Origin: an uncultured Enhydrobacter sp.
Lineage (GTDB): Bacteria; Pseudomonadota; Gammaproteobacteria; Pseudomonadales; Moraxellaceae
Assembly: GCA_946222995.1 (NCBI GenBank)
Contig: CAMIOS010000024.1
Location: 1 to 33,346, forward strand
Length of the DNA stretch: 33,346 nt
Direction of reading: 5' to 3'
In this document: piece by piece, positions 1 through 8,046 of the stretch
Position numbering within the stretch: position 1 is the stretch's first letter
Layout of the letters: each line of letters begins with the position of its first letter
Position numbers and translations under genes: made by a program
Notes under the pieces: model-generated
The model's input: the letters and a program-made list of their open reading frames with translations, nothing else
Databases searched by the model: none
What the model was told of the DNA's origin: nothing

Positions 1-49
1 GTAACCAGCTTTACTATTTAGTAAGTGGTTCGTCGCTCTGTGGGGGCGT

Positions 50-77
50 ATTATATAGATTTTATTTTGGGTGTCAA
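50..77 (-). promoter_or_regulatory. Strong sigma70 promoter, stable-RNA type, reading leftwards
   Basis: Read on the minus strand there is a perfect -35 TTGACA (72-77), a 16-base spacer and a perfect -10 TATAAT (50-55). It is preceded by an A/T-rich UP-like stretch (78-100) and followed by a GC-rich discriminator, ACGCCCCC. Consensus hexamers, UP-like tract and C-rich discriminator together are typical of rRNA or tRNA operon promoters under growth-rate and stringent control. Transcription would start near base 43 and leave the window, so the gene it drives is not visible; bases 1-43 contain no tRNA that I can fold. Confidence 0.75.
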
Positions 78-307
78 TATATATTTTTAATTTTTTGAGA
101 TTTTTTTATTTTTATTACTTTTACTGATGTTATGGTCAGATTAAAGCTGTGATATTTTGGTCACTTATGATTGTAATTGTTACTGTTTGGTGGCTTTTTC
201 TGATTTTGTTGCTGTTTTGGGCTATAATAATGTATATAAAAGATAGCTTTATTGAAATAAGGTTATCGTCATCTTATTTTGTACCTTTTTTATGATAAGG
301 GTATTGT
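78..307. other. AT-rich intergenic region upstream of ccoG
   Basis: No gene is seen here. The segment separates the leftward stable-RNA-type promoter from ccoG. A TATAAT at 223-228 is a possible plus-strand -10 for ccoG, but no good -35 lies 16-18 bases upstream (CTGATT at best). A ribosome binding site AAGGG lies at 297-301, just before the ccoG start. I looked for an FNR-type TTGAT-N4-ATCAA site, which would be expected for an oxygen-regulated cbb3 gene, and did not find a clear one. Confidence 0.4.
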
Positions 308-1711
308 ATGGCAGATTCTAATTATCAAATTCCAGTGCATCAAATTGATGCAACTAAAAAGCGCGTGCATCCTCGCTTTGTGACCGGTTTTTATCAAAAT
401 ATTCGTGTTGTTAGTATGTATTTTTTATTATTGCTGTTTTTGGTGTTGCCTTGGTTAAAGTATGGTGGACATCAGGCAATTTGGTTTGATTTTTCTGGCT
501 CGCAGATTGTGTTGTTTGGAGCCACTTTTTTACCGCAAGATATGTTTTTATTCGCGTTTTTCTTTATTATTGCGGCGTTTTTGCTGTTCTTTGTGACGGT
601 GTATGCCGGCCGTGTTTGGTGTGGTTATGCTTGCCCGCAAACAATTTGGACGCATATGTTTCAGTATACTGAAAAGCTTGTGATTGGTGATCGTAATAAG
701 CAGTTTAAGCTAGATAAAGCGCCGTGGACTGGCGAAAAAATTTTTAAGCGCGGTTTGGTGTATCTGATTTGGATTATCATGGCGCTCGTGACGGCTTTAA
801 CTTTTACCAGTTATGCCGTCGGCACGGACTATTTGTATCATAGTTGGCAATCTATTGGCGGTATTCCTGTGCCAAATTGGACGCCACTTACTTGGGTGTC
901 TATTTTAATTTTTACGTGTTCTACCTTTGCGAATGCAGGCTATATGCGTGAGCATTTTTGTACCCATATCTGCCCTTATGGTCGTTTCCAAAGTGTGATG
1001 TTTGATAAAGATACCTTGATTGTGTCCTATGATTATAAACGGGGTGAACCTCGCGGGGCGCGTAAAAAAGGCAAAGATGATCCCAATCTTGGCGATTGTA
1101 TCAACTGTCTGATGTGTGTGCAGGTGTGTCCGACAGGGATTGATATTCGAGAGGGGCTACAAGTTGAGTGTATTCAGTGTGCTGCCTGTATCGATGCGTG
1201 TAATGAAATCATGGATAAGGTCGGCAAACCTCGCGGGTTGATTCGTTATAACACCGAGCGTCAGTTGGTCGAAGAACAACCAAGTAAGTTACTGCGTCCA
1301 CGTTTATTCGCCTATTTAGCAGTGATTTTGGTATTAATTGGTATTGCCAGTTATGGCTTTGGTAGCCGTGTCCCATTACAGCTAGACATTCGCCGCGATC
1401 GTAATCAGTTGTCATCTATCAATGCCCAAGGCATGGTCGAAAATACGTATATTATTAAAGTCACCAATAAAACCCAATCTCCGCATGAATATGCTGTTAG
1501 CCTTGTGCCACAAAATGGGTTAAGATTAGAAAGCCGTTTTAAAACCATTCCGCTGGAAGCAGGGGAAAGCTACGATTTACCAATTAGTGTGATCGGTGAC
1601 CCAAAAGTGATTAGCCAAGGCAGCACGCCTATCACGCTAAAAGTGATGAGTGTCGATGATGGCGGCAAGTACACCGCGACCAAAGCCAATGTGTTTACCA
1701 CAGACCAATAA
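308..1711 (+). CDS. ccoG: Cytochrome c oxidase accessory protein CcoG (FixG/RdxA family)
   Basis: Polytopic inner-membrane iron-sulfur protein needed to assemble cbb3-type cytochrome oxidases; the family is implicated in copper reduction and delivery to the oxidase. At 467 residues it has the family's usual length. Visible in order: N-terminal membrane segments (about 35-50 and 80-100), a GRVWCGYACPQTIW motif near 100-112, further membrane segments around 147-170 and 195-212, a CTHICPYGR motif, then a ferredoxin-type pair of cysteine clusters (CINCLMCVQVCP and CIQCAACIDAC, about 258-300). After a last membrane span (about 335-353) comes a periplasmic Ig-like FixG C-terminal domain. The ATG at 308 is supported by AAGGG at 297-301. 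The next gene is fixH-like, as in cco/fix clusters, but no ccoNOP is in the window. Confidence 0.95.
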   Translation: MADSNYQIPVHQIDATKKRVHPRFVTGFYQNIRVVSMYFLLLLFLVLPWLKYGGHQAIWFDFSGSQIVLFGATFLPQDMFLFAFFFIIAAFLLFFVTVYAGRVWCGYACPQTIWTHMFQYTEKLVIGDRNKQFKLDKAPWTGEKIFKRGLVYLIWIIMALVTALTFTSYAVGTDYLYHSWQSIGGIPVPNWTPLTWVSILIFTCSTFANAGYMREHFCTHICPYGRFQSVMFDKDTLIVSYDYKRGEPRGARKKGKDDPNLGDCINCLMCVQVCPTGIDIREGLQVECIQCAACIDACNEIMDKVGKPRGLIRYNTERQLVEEQPSKLLRPRLFAYLAVILVLIGIASYGFGSRVPLQLDIRRDRNQLSSINAQGMVENTYIIKVTNKTQSPHEYAVSLVPQNGLRLESRFKTIPLEAGESYDLPISVIGDPKVISQGSTPITLKVMSVDDGGKYTATKANVFTTDQ

Positions 1712-1731
1712 GCCATTTTTGTGTAACATAC

Positions 1732-1816
1732 AGCCAATTTTCTTTGCGATTTTTAAGCCAGTTTCTCTTTTAAATCAGTTTCTTTGGTTTAATTCAACTC
1801 AGAAATTGGCTTTTTT
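1732..1816 (+). terminator. Possible terminator between ccoG and fixH-like gene
   Basis: AGCCAATTT (1732-1740) can pair with AAATTGGCT (1803-1811), and six T follow directly. The loop is long, about 62 bases, which weakens the call. If active it would split ccoG from the fixH-like gene. Confidence 0.35.
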
Positions 1817-1824
1817 GTTATAAT
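1816..1824 (+). promoter_or_regulatory. Possible extended -10 promoter for the fixH-like gene
   Basis: TGTTATAAT at 1816-1824 is an extended -10 element (TG, one base, TATAAT) 37 bases before the fixH-like start. No good -35 is seen upstream, which is tolerated with extended -10 promoters. It overlaps the end of the putative terminator T-run. Confidence 0.45.
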
Positions 1825-1861
1825 AGTAAAAATATTAGGGTGAAAACACAAGGGCAATAGC

Positions 1862-2449
1862 ATGGCATTTAATCGCACACTCGACACTTCACCATCCACT
1901 GCACAAACCTTAGCAAAAAAAACCCCGTCCAAACTGTGGTATAAAAACTATATGGTTTGGATTTTTGTGATTGGTTTTCCGCTGGCTATGGTGATTACCT
2001 GTATTTGGTTTTTGTTTTACTCCATCAAAGTCGAAGATCCTGTGGTGCGAGATGATTGGTTTATGGATGGCAAAACCTTGTATGCGGATGTATCAAAAGA
2101 TAAACTTGCCCATGATTTGGATTTAACAGGGACAATGAACATTGGGAAAAACCAAACAGTCAACTTTGTGCTAAATGCCCCCGCTCAAGACAAGTTTACC
2201 CCACCTAATGAATTGATGGTTGAAATATCCCATGCTACCCAAAAAAGCAAAGACCGTGACTTTGTGGTAAAAAAATTAGCTGATGGCAGCTATGGCGGAA
2301 CAGTCGATCTAAACCCAAGCCAAGGCAAATATTATATTGTGATACATGACCCCAAAAATACCTGGCGGCTTAGAGCCGTTGAACATTTGCCAACAGCAAA
2401 AGCGATTGATTTTGAGCCTTTAAAAGCGTTTGATAAAAAACTTTCTTAA
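1862..2449 (+). CDS. FixH family protein (cbb3 oxidase assembly)
   Basis: A 195-residue protein with a short cytosolic N-terminus, one strong membrane anchor (about residues 30-53, IFVIGFPLAMVITCIWFLFYSI) and an extracytoplasmic beta-rich domain. The sequence just after the anchor, KVEDPVVRDDWFMDGKTL, matches the family pattern of an aspartate-rich D-D-(Y/W) segment followed by G-(K/L). FixH is encoded in ccoGHIS clusters and is required for cbb3 oxidase assembly, probably with the copper ATPase CcoI. Here it follows ccoG by 150 bp. CcoI and CcoS do not follow; the next gene is on the opposite strand. The ATG at 1862 is preceded by AAGGG. Confidence 0.85.
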   Translation: MAFNRTLDTSPSTAQTLAKKTPSKLWYKNYMVWIFVIGFPLAMVITCIWFLFYSIKVEDPVVRDDWFMDGKTLYADVSKDKLAHDLDLTGTMNIGKNQTVNFVLNAPAQDKFTPPNELMVEISHATQKSKDRDFVVKKLADGSYGGTVDLNPSQGKYYIVIHDPKNTWRLRAVEHLPTAKAIDFEPLKAFDKKLS

Positions 2450-2456
2450 TTATAGA

Positions 2457-3485
2457 TTAGAACAATTCCCACACGCCAATTTGGCCTTCATGCAATTTTG
2501 GTACATCACCCAATAACCGCCACGGCATAGTCGTGCCATGAAAATCGCTACCGATTGACACCTTTAGTCCATGTTCTTTGATGGCCCTATCCACCATGTG
2601 ACGGGTTGAGGTTGGCTCAGTACGCGCGGGTAATTCAATGGCATCACCGCCAACTTGGGCAAAGTCGGCAATGAGTTTACGTACTTTAGTGGCGGTCAAA
2701 TTATACCGAGTGGCATGAGCGAGTGCAGCTCTACCGCCACAGTCATGAATAAGCTGCACACAGTTTTTTAAGCTTAGCCCATCTAATGCCACATAGCAGG
2801 ATTTATGATCGGCAAGATATCCCGTAAAGGCTTTTTGTACATCGCTGACTAAGCCTTTATCTGCCATGACCTTGGCAAGATGGGTACGCCCCACGGCTTG
2901 CGGGTTGCCTTTGGCTTGAATTAAGACCGCTTCCCAAATCTCGTCGATGGGTAAATTAAAGGTTTTAGCGACTTTTTCGCACATCGCATAGCCTCGGCTT
3001 TCTCGATTGGCTTGGATGGCGGAGAGTTTGGCGTTTATTTTCTCGCTATCGCTAAAGCCTAACCCCAATACGTGAATGACTTTTTCGCTTTGGGCAGGCT
3101 TTTTGCTATAACCGCCTATCACGCGATGCCGACAGCTGATCTCGACACCATTAATCAATGTGATACCTAAGCTATCTGCCATTTGGCGAGCCTCTGAAAT
3201 GCCTAAAATCGTGTCGTGGTCGGTTAATGCCAGTACTTTAACGCCTGTTGCATGGGCTTTTTGTACCACTTCACTGGGGCTAAAGGTGCCATCGGAGCGG
3301 GTGCTGTGGCAATGAAGGTCCATCGGCAAATTGGTATAAATAGGACTTTGGCTAAAAATGGGATGATGGGATACTTGGTTTGGGTTTGATGACACAAAAA
3401 TACCTTTGGTTAAAAAAGCGTTTGGAACGGGGTGAGTAATACAGTTATCAATAATATTTTGCATAAAAATTACGCTGCTTTTCAC
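2457..3485 (-). CDS. PHP-domain phosphoesterase, RNase AM (YciV/Rnm) type
   Basis: Polymerase-and-histidinol-phosphatase (PHP) family metal-dependent phosphoesterase. Metal-binding motifs are in the expected order: DLHCHSTRSDG (about 56-66), LTDHDT (about 91-96), a GVEIS stretch (about 116-120), ALAHATRYNL (about 254-263) and GSDFHG (about 312-317). Overall similarity is to E. coli RNase AM/YciV (293 residues), a 5'-3' exonuclease that matures rRNA 5' ends and acts on short oligonucleotides. The neighbouring yciB and yciI genes fit that identity. The longest reading begins at GTG 3485; ATG 3464 or ATG 3323 (directly before DLHCHS) are alternatives, and none has a convincing ribosome binding site. 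The roughly 54-residue N-terminal extension before the PHP domain is therefore doubtful. Confidence 0.85.
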   Translation of the reverse strand: MKSSVIFMQNIIDNCITHPVPNAFLTKGIFVSSNPNQVSHHPIFSQSPIYTNLPMDLHCHSTRSDGTFSPSEVVQKAHATGVKVLALTDHDTILGISEARQMADSLGITLINGVEISCRHRVIGGYSKKPAQSEKVIHVLGLGFSDSEKINAKLSAIQANRESRGYAMCEKVAKTFNLPIDEIWEAVLIQAKGNPQAVGRTHLAKVMADKGLVSDVQKAFTGYLADHKSCYVALDGLSLKNCVQLIHDCGGRAALAHATRYNLTATKVRKLIADFAQVGGDAIELPARTEPTSTRHMVDRAIKEHGLKVSIGSDFHGTTMPWRLLGDVPKLHEGQIGVWELF

Positions 3486-3550
3486 TTTGCGATTTTAACA
3501 TATCCGTGTAAACTATCGCCTAATATTTTTCTGCCATTAGCTTGAGTACT

Positions 3551-4111
3551 ATGACTGCATTATTAGACTTTCTGCCACTTATCGCTTTTTTTATTGCCGC
3601 CAAAAAGTTTGGTATTTTGACCGCTGCGGCGATACTACTAGGGGCGACTTTATTGGTGTATGTGGTACATGGTATTAAGCAAAAAGGCAAGCTGACCACC
3701 CAGCAATGGGTAACTTTGGTCTTAACGGTGGTATTTTGTGGGTTAAGTCTTGTGTTTCATGATGATACGTTTTTAAAGTGGAAATCTACCGTCATCAATG
3801 GGGTATTGGCAGTGGCGCTGATTGTGAGCGTATTAATGAACAAACCGTTAATGCAAATGGCGATGAAGCAGGTATTTAGCTTGACCCCAAAGGGGTGGAA
3901 TAAGTTGACTTTGGCATGGGCAGGGTACTTTATAATCATGGCAGTTTTGCAGTATTATTTTGCCTTTTTTACCAGTAATGAAACTTGGATAAACTTTAAA
4001 AGCTGGGGTTGGATACCCGTGATGCTGGTTTTTATGGCAGGACAATTTATTTTTTTAAAAAATCATCTTAACCCTGATATGCTACAACAACTCAACGATA
4101 AAAATAGCTAA
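3551..4111 (+). CDS. yciB: Inner membrane septation protein A family (YciB/IspZ)
   Basis: A highly hydrophobic protein of 186 residues with about five membrane spans, beginning MTALLDFLPLIAFF, the typical YciB N-terminus. E. coli YciB (179 residues) is an inner-membrane protein linked to cell-envelope synthesis and septation. The conserved W at NKLTLAWAGYFIIMAVLQYYFAF and the ETWINFKSWG stretch (about 143-152) are family signatures. I prefer the ATG at 3551; an upstream in-frame TTG at 3542 would add three residues. It is divergent from the PHP gene and 14 bp upstream of the yciI-like gene, so those two plus-strand genes probably share a transcript. Confidence 0.9.
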   Translation: MTALLDFLPLIAFFIAAKKFGILTAAAILLGATLLVYVVHGIKQKGKLTTQQWVTLVLTVVFCGLSLVFHDDTFLKWKSTVINGVLAVALIVSVLMNKPLMQMAMKQVFSLTPKGWNKLTLAWAGYFIIMAVLQYYFAFFTSNETWINFKSWGWIPVMLVFMAGQFIFLKNHLNPDMLQQLNDKNS

Positions 4112-4125
4112 TAAAAGGTCAGTCT

Positions 4126-4422
4126 ATGCCACTTTACGCCCTTATCTGCCACGATGTCCCTAATAGCAGCGAACTTCGCAAACAACATCGCCCAGCCCAC
4201 CTTGAGCGTCTGCAACAACTCAATGCCGAAGGGCGATTAAAACTTGGTGGGTTTACCCCTGCCAAACACGGCGAGCCTACGGTCACAGGTAGCGTGATTA
4301 TCGCAGAATTTGCCGATGATAGCGCCGTACAAGCGTGGGTGAGCCAAGAGCCGTTTTTGTTAAATGGTGTTTACAGCCATATTGATATTAAGCCGTTTGT
4401 GCAAGTGTTGCCTAGCCTATAA
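4126..4422 (+). CDS. YciI family protein
   Basis: A 98-residue dimeric alpha-beta barrel-like (ferredoxin fold) protein. Landmarks of the family are MPLYALICHD at the start, RPAHLERLQQLNAEGRLKLGGF (about 23-44), VIIAEFADDSAVQAWVSQEPFLLNGVYSHIDIKPF, with conserved His and Asp residues at the presumed active site. YciI proteins have no firmly established physiological reaction; they resemble muconolactone isomerase-fold enzymes. It starts 14 bp after yciB with AAAAGGTCAG upstream of the ATG, and the yciB-yciI pairing is common in gammaproteobacteria. Confidence 0.88.
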   Translation: MPLYALICHDVPNSSELRKQHRPAHLERLQQLNAEGRLKLGGFTPAKHGEPTVTGSVIIAEFADDSAVQAWVSQEPFLLNGVYSHIDIKPFVQVLPSL

Positions 4423-4508
4423 TGGTCAAAAATTATTCAAATTTCATATGAGCTTATAAATTAAGTTCAGTAGTAACTATTTAGTGATACAGTTAAGGGA
4501 TTGCAGTA

Positions 4509-4970
4509 ATGGCAAGTCTTCAAAAGCAAAAAAATCCGTTCGTCTTACAAGTTGGCACGGCGGCTATCATTGGCTGTCTAATCATAACAAGTCTGCCGAC
4601 CATCGCCAATGCTGCTCCCCAAATTATTGTCAATGATCCTGCCACAGGGCAACCGCTCGCCACCCAGCCCACTATCGCATCGGGCGTGATAGCCAGTCAA
4701 GTGTCTCCCACCCAAAATCCCAACTCCCCTACCCTTGCCCAGCTAGGTCAGCCCAATGACAGTAAGCTATCCCAAGCCAATACGCAACTGCTTGCTACCA
4801 ATGCCGAACTGCAACGCCAAGTGGTTAATCTCACCTCACAAAATAATGTGCTTGTCAATGAACGCAGCGGGCAGCTATTTATGTATGGGGCATTTACTGC
4901 AGTGTTATCTGCCTTGCTCGGTATGGGGTTAGGGTGGTTGCTATTTAAACGCAGCCGAGGCGGTTGGTAA
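4509..4970 (+). CDS. Small exported coiled-coil protein with C-terminal membrane anchor
   Basis: A 153-residue protein whose function I do not recognise. Residues 1-36 look like a signal peptide or N-terminal anchor ending in IANAAP. Then comes a Pro/Gln/Ser/Thr-rich low-complexity stretch (about 37-82), a short coiled coil (about 83-117, SQANTQLLATNAELQRQVVNLTS in register), a membrane span (about 124-145) and a short basic tail, FKRSRGGW. The coiled coil, membrane span and basic tail resemble the C-terminal half of YgiM/TIGR04211 'SH3 domain' proteins, but the SH3 domain itself is absent. AAGGGA lies 9 bases before the ATG. It stands alone, convergent with the kinase gene. Confidence 0.65.
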   Translation: MASLQKQKNPFVLQVGTAAIIGCLIITSLPTIANAAPQIIVNDPATGQPLATQPTIASGVIASQVSPTQNPNSPTLAQLGQPNDSKLSQANTQLLATNAELQRQVVNLTSQNNVLVNERSGQLFMYGAFTAVLSALLGMGLGWLLFKRSRGGW

Positions 4971-4982
4971 ATATCGGTAAGC

Positions 4983-5014
4983 ATTGATAAACATAAAAAT
5001 TGATAAACATAAAA
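4983..5014. repeat. Perfect 16-bp tandem duplication
   Basis: ATTGATAAACATAAAA occurs at 4983-4998 and again immediately at 4999-5014. It lies between two convergent genes. It may be a simple slippage duplication. Confidence 0.85.
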
Positions 5015-5066
5015 GCGGCTTAAAAAGCGGTGTTGAATAGCTTAAAGTACCGCTAGACTTGATATA

Positions 5067-6653
5067 TTAGGTTGACCATATCACTGTTACCACCAGCCCT
5101 TGTTCGGTTTGGCGGTTCGCTATTTGCAGCACTGCGCCCGAATTTGCTACCAAGTTTTTGACAATCGATAATCCTAGCCCAAAACCGTCATTGGCATGGT
5201 CAGTTTGGCTTTGCTGTGTGCGATAAAACGGCTCGGTAATTTTGAGCAAGTCGTCTTCTAAAATACCTTTGCCTGTATCGGTGACCGAAAAGATCAGTTT
5301 GTGGGTCTCAGCAAAAAGCGCTACATCGACTTGCCCGCCTATCGGGGTATATTTAAGGGCATTTTCGATCAGATTTTGGGCAATAATAGTAAAATTCAGT
5401 TCACTAATTGGCAAGCGGATATCGTCAAGCTTAGTTACGCCTAAACTAATGTGCTTTTTTTGTGCCACAGGATAACAGTCTACCAATAATTGGGTAAGCA
5501 CAGCTTGGGCTGAAAACTCACCAAGCCTTGCGGTGTCAATAGGCTGGACGGTTCGAGTTTGCTCGCTTTTTGCTAACAGCAATAATTGATTCATTAAGTG
5601 ATTATTGCGGCGGATACTGATGAGTAACTCTTCGATGGTCTGCGAATAATGTAAATCAGCAGGCGATAAATGCTTAAGCTGTTCGGCTTGTAATAGCACC
5701 GCCGTCATAGGGGTGCGAAGCTGATGGGCGGCATTTGCCACAAATCGCTGATTAACACTCATCGTGCGTATCAAGGCATGGATTTGTTGTTGAATGACTT
5801 GAATAAAAGGTCGGACTTCGTCGGGAAGGGCTTGGCTGTCCATATTGGCAAAAAGGCTGTTCTCAAAGCTGTTCGTATCACCCATCTGCGTGGGCTCGGC
5901 AAAGTCACTGGGTGAATGTGTCGTTAGTATTTCGGTCAGCTGATTGAGCGGGCGAAATAAACGATTGATCGTCAGTAACATTGCCACCACCAATAACGGA
6001 ATCAGTAGCACTAAGGGCAATAAAATATTGGTCGCACTTTGCCAAGCCAATTTATCACGAATATCGGCAGATTCAGCGACCAATAGCCGATTAGGGGGTT
6101 TGGTGGTTAAGGCTAATAGCTGGGCGGACAGCTGAATTGAGTTTTTTTTGCCCGCTTTATCAGTGGGCGGGGTATAAAGACAGACTCGCCACTGGGTGTG
6201 TTTGCCTTGAATGTCGTATAGCCCATCGGGCTTTTGTTGTAGCTGTTGCAATATGCTTGGGTCAAAATACGTCTGTAGGCGGGGGTCTGCTAGCCAAAAA
6301 ATAATCGTGGGGCTATTTAAGATATCTTGTGATAAAATATCAAATTGCTGCGTTGATCCTGTGGCACCGGTGCTACTAGCAGCCGCTGACATAACCCCAC
6401 TGTAGCCAATATCAATGTCAATAATATCTGGGTTTAGGCTTAGGTTGTGGCTTTTTGCCAAGGTAACTAAACTTGTGAGCTTGGTGTCTTGGATGGTTTG
6501 GGCTTGATGGTAGCTTTGCCAAAAGCTAAAACCTGCCACCAAAGCGCCAAACCCTAGCATAACGCCCATTAAGGCTAAACTTAGCCGAGATTTTAACGAA
6601 TGCGTGAGTAGCAGTTTAGGCGATAAGTGTTTGGTTAGCTCAGGCATTAACAT
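5067..6653 (-). CDS. Sensor histidine kinase of a two-component system (QseC/PmrB-like)
   Basis: Membrane histidine kinase of 528 residues. Order: first membrane span (about 24-44), a periplasmic sensor region (about 45-208) with a Ser/Ala/Gly/Thr-rich patch at 88-101, a second span (about 210-230), a linker, a dimerisation/phosphoacceptor helix with H310 in ANAAHQLRTP, an N box (NLIENALKY, 427-435), a G1 box (DTGKG, 459-463) and a G2 box (GFGLGL, 490-495). It autophosphorylates and phosphorylates the upstream-encoded regulator. The start could be 6653, or the ATG at 6647 that overlaps the regulator's stop as TAATG, a sign of translational coupling. The signal sensed is not evident; QseC/PmrB/BasS-like layout suggests envelope stress or cations, but this is inference. 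Confidence 0.92.
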   Translation of the reverse strand: MLMPELTKHLSPKLLLTHSLKSRLSLALMGVMLGFGALVAGFSFWQSYHQAQTIQDTKLTSLVTLAKSHNLSLNPDIIDIDIGYSGVMSAAASSTGATGSTQQFDILSQDILNSPTIIFWLADPRLQTYFDPSILQQLQQKPDGLYDIQGKHTQWRVCLYTPPTDKAGKKNSIQLSAQLLALTTKPPNRLLVAESADIRDKLAWQSATNILLPLVLLIPLLVVAMLLTINRLFRPLNQLTEILTTHSPSDFAEPTQMGDTNSFENSLFANMDSQALPDEVRPFIQVIQQQIHALIRTMSVNQRFVANAAHQLRTPMTAVLLQAEQLKHLSPADLHYSQTIEELLISIRRNNHLMNQLLLLAKSEQTRTVQPIDTARLGEFSAQAVLTQLLVDCYPVAQKKHISLGVTKLDDIRLPISELNFTIIAQNLIENALKYTPIGGQVDVALFAETHKLIFSVTDTGKGILEDDLLKITEPFYRTQQSQTDHANDGFGLGLSIVKNLVANSGAVLQIANRQTEQGLVVTVIWST

Positions 6654-7315
6654 TTTTTATCAACGAACCAACCCAAACCCCGGATATTTTTTATCACATC
6701 ACTTTGCATTTTTTTGCGTAAGCTATGTATCACAAATTCAATCACATTGCTTTCCACTTCGCTATCCCACGCATAGATTTTTTCTTCTAACGCATGGCGA
6801 GAGAGCACCGTACCTGGCTGACTCATCAAGGCATATAATACCGCATATTCACGGTTGCTTAGATAAAGCCACTCGTCTTTATATTTGACTTGGCGGCTAT
6901 TGAGATCAAGGGTCATAACATTGTTAGTCAATTGGTTGGATTGATAGCCCAATTGGCGGCGTTTTACTGCCCGAATTCGCGCCAGTAGCTCTGCCAAATC
7001 AAACGGCTTAACCAAATAATCATCTGCCCCTAAATCCAACGCCTTAACCCGCTCGGCGACAATATCATTTGCTGTGATGATAATGATGGATAAATCTTGG
7101 GCGTATGGCTGTTTACGAGCGTGACTGATAAGGCTTAAGCCATCTTGAAAGGGCAAGTTGACATCCAATAAAGCCACTTCATATACATTGTCTTGTAAGG
7201 CTAAATTGGCTTGTTTCCCGTCTTTTACCCAATCTATGGCATCCCCATGTACCTCAAACGCCCCTTGTAATGCTTGCCCGATTCTGATGTCATCTTCTGC
7301 TAATAAAATCCGCAT
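6647..7315 (-). CDS. OmpR/PhoB-family response regulator
   Basis: A 222-residue DNA-binding response regulator. The receiver domain has the acidic pocket EDD at 7-9, phosphoacceptor D51 (VALLDVNLP), a conserved T (IIITAND) and the K of YLVKPF. The C-terminal winged-helix domain includes LYLSNREYAVLYALMSQPG and VEFVIHSLRKKM-like text, ending in IRGLGW. I chose the ATG at 7315 because the receiver begins MRILLAEDD there; an open frame extends upstream to 7438 but its 41 extra residues are not family-like. It is first in a two-gene unit with the kinase and divergent from the GNAT gene. Targets are unknown. Confidence 0.93.
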   Translation of the reverse strand: MRILLAEDDIRIGQALQGAFEVHGDAIDWVKDGKQANLALQDNVYEVALLDVNLPFQDGLSLISHARKQPYAQDLSIIIITANDIVAERVKALDLGADDYLVKPFDLAELLARIRAVKRRQLGYQSNQLTNNVMTLDLNSRQVKYKDEWLYLSNREYAVLYALMSQPGTVLSRHALEEKIYAWDSEVESNVIEFVIHSLRKKMQSDVIKNIRGLGWFVDKKC

Positions 7316-7489
7316 GATCCGTGACCTATGACCAAGATAAAATTGTTGCCTATTGTACCGCTTAGCTGTCCTATTTGCCAAGTTTGCGCCAATTAAGTCT
7401 AGGAACAAAAGCCAGCGTTTAAACAGGTGGGTGAGCATTCATCAACCTGCTAGGCAAATACAATAAAACCGCGTAAACTATATTAGTTT

Positions 7490-7990
7490 ATGGGGCAACA
7501 CAGGCGCTATCAACCACCAATGAATCCACAAAATTTTTTTATCGTCAGCTTGTCTGACCAACCGCAATTACTTGATAAATTGGTCGAGCAACAATGGCAA
7601 GTTTGGGGCTATGATGATCCCAATGATTTGCGAGCATTTTTTGCCAAAGAATTAACTGATAATACAGCGTTGCCGAAAACCTGGGGGCTACTCAACGAAC
7701 AGCATACATTGATTGCTGCGGTGAGTTTAAGCCTAGATGAAATGGGCACGCGCCAGCCCAAAGCCCACAATCCTTGGCTGGGTTATCTGTATGTCCATCC
7801 TGACTATCGAGGGCAAGGACTCGCCAAAAAATTGACCCAACATGCGGTACAAGCAGCGCAAGCGATGGGTTATCCGTCCGTTTATCTGTATGCCAGTGAC
7901 GAACGTCCACGTTATGAGAAATGGGGCTGGCAGCCTTTAGACACCTTTCAATTTCAAGGGGAGATCGTTACAGTGATGGTCAACCCTTAA
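7490..7990 (+). CDS. GNAT family N-acetyltransferase
   Basis: A 166-residue GCN5-related acetyltransferase. Motif A, the acetyl-CoA pyrophosphate loop, is seen as LYVHPDYRGQGLAKKLTQHAVQAAQAMGY (about 101-129), with R-G-Q-G-L-A as the Q/R-x-x-G-x-G/A signature; it is followed by the motif B strand VYLYASDERPRYEKWGW. The pattern of a Tyr near the C-terminal strand (RYEKWGW) fits small-molecule acetyltransferases. The substrate cannot be told. The start may be ATG 7490 or ATG 7520 (MNPQNFFIV); neither has a strong ribosome binding site. It is divergent from the response regulator and convergent with the phosphopantetheinyl transferase. Confidence 0.85.
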   Translation: MGQHRRYQPPMNPQNFFIVSLSDQPQLLDKLVEQQWQVWGYDDPNDLRAFFAKELTDNTALPKTWGLLNEQHTLIAAVSLSLDEMGTRQPKAHNPWLGYLYVHPDYRGQGLAKKLTQHAVQAAQAMGYPSVYLYASDERPRYEKWGWQPLDTFQFQGEIVTVMVNP

Positions 7991-8010
7991 TCCTAACCTG
8001 TTTCTATTGA

Positions 8011-8036
8011 TCAATTGAAATAATCAATTGAAATTT
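8011..8036. repeat. Two palindromic TCAATTGA repeats, possible weak terminator
   Basis: TCAATTGAAAT occurs at 8011-8021 and 8024-8034. Each copy contains the self-complementary TCAATTGA, so the two can pair as a hairpin with a five-base loop, followed by a few T. The site lies between the convergent GNAT and phosphopantetheinyl transferase genes and could serve as a weak terminator. Confidence 0.45.
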
Positions 8037-8046
8037 TATCTACTGT

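Noticed and set aside
1..43. Possible tRNA or rRNA start at the left edge
   Set aside because: The 43 bases downstream of the leftward promoter do not fold as a tRNA and are too short to identify an rRNA leader.
7316..7438. A 41-residue N-terminal extension of the response regulator
   Set aside because: The receiver domain starts exactly at the ATG at 7315, and the extension overlaps the regulatory region shared with the divergent GNAT gene.
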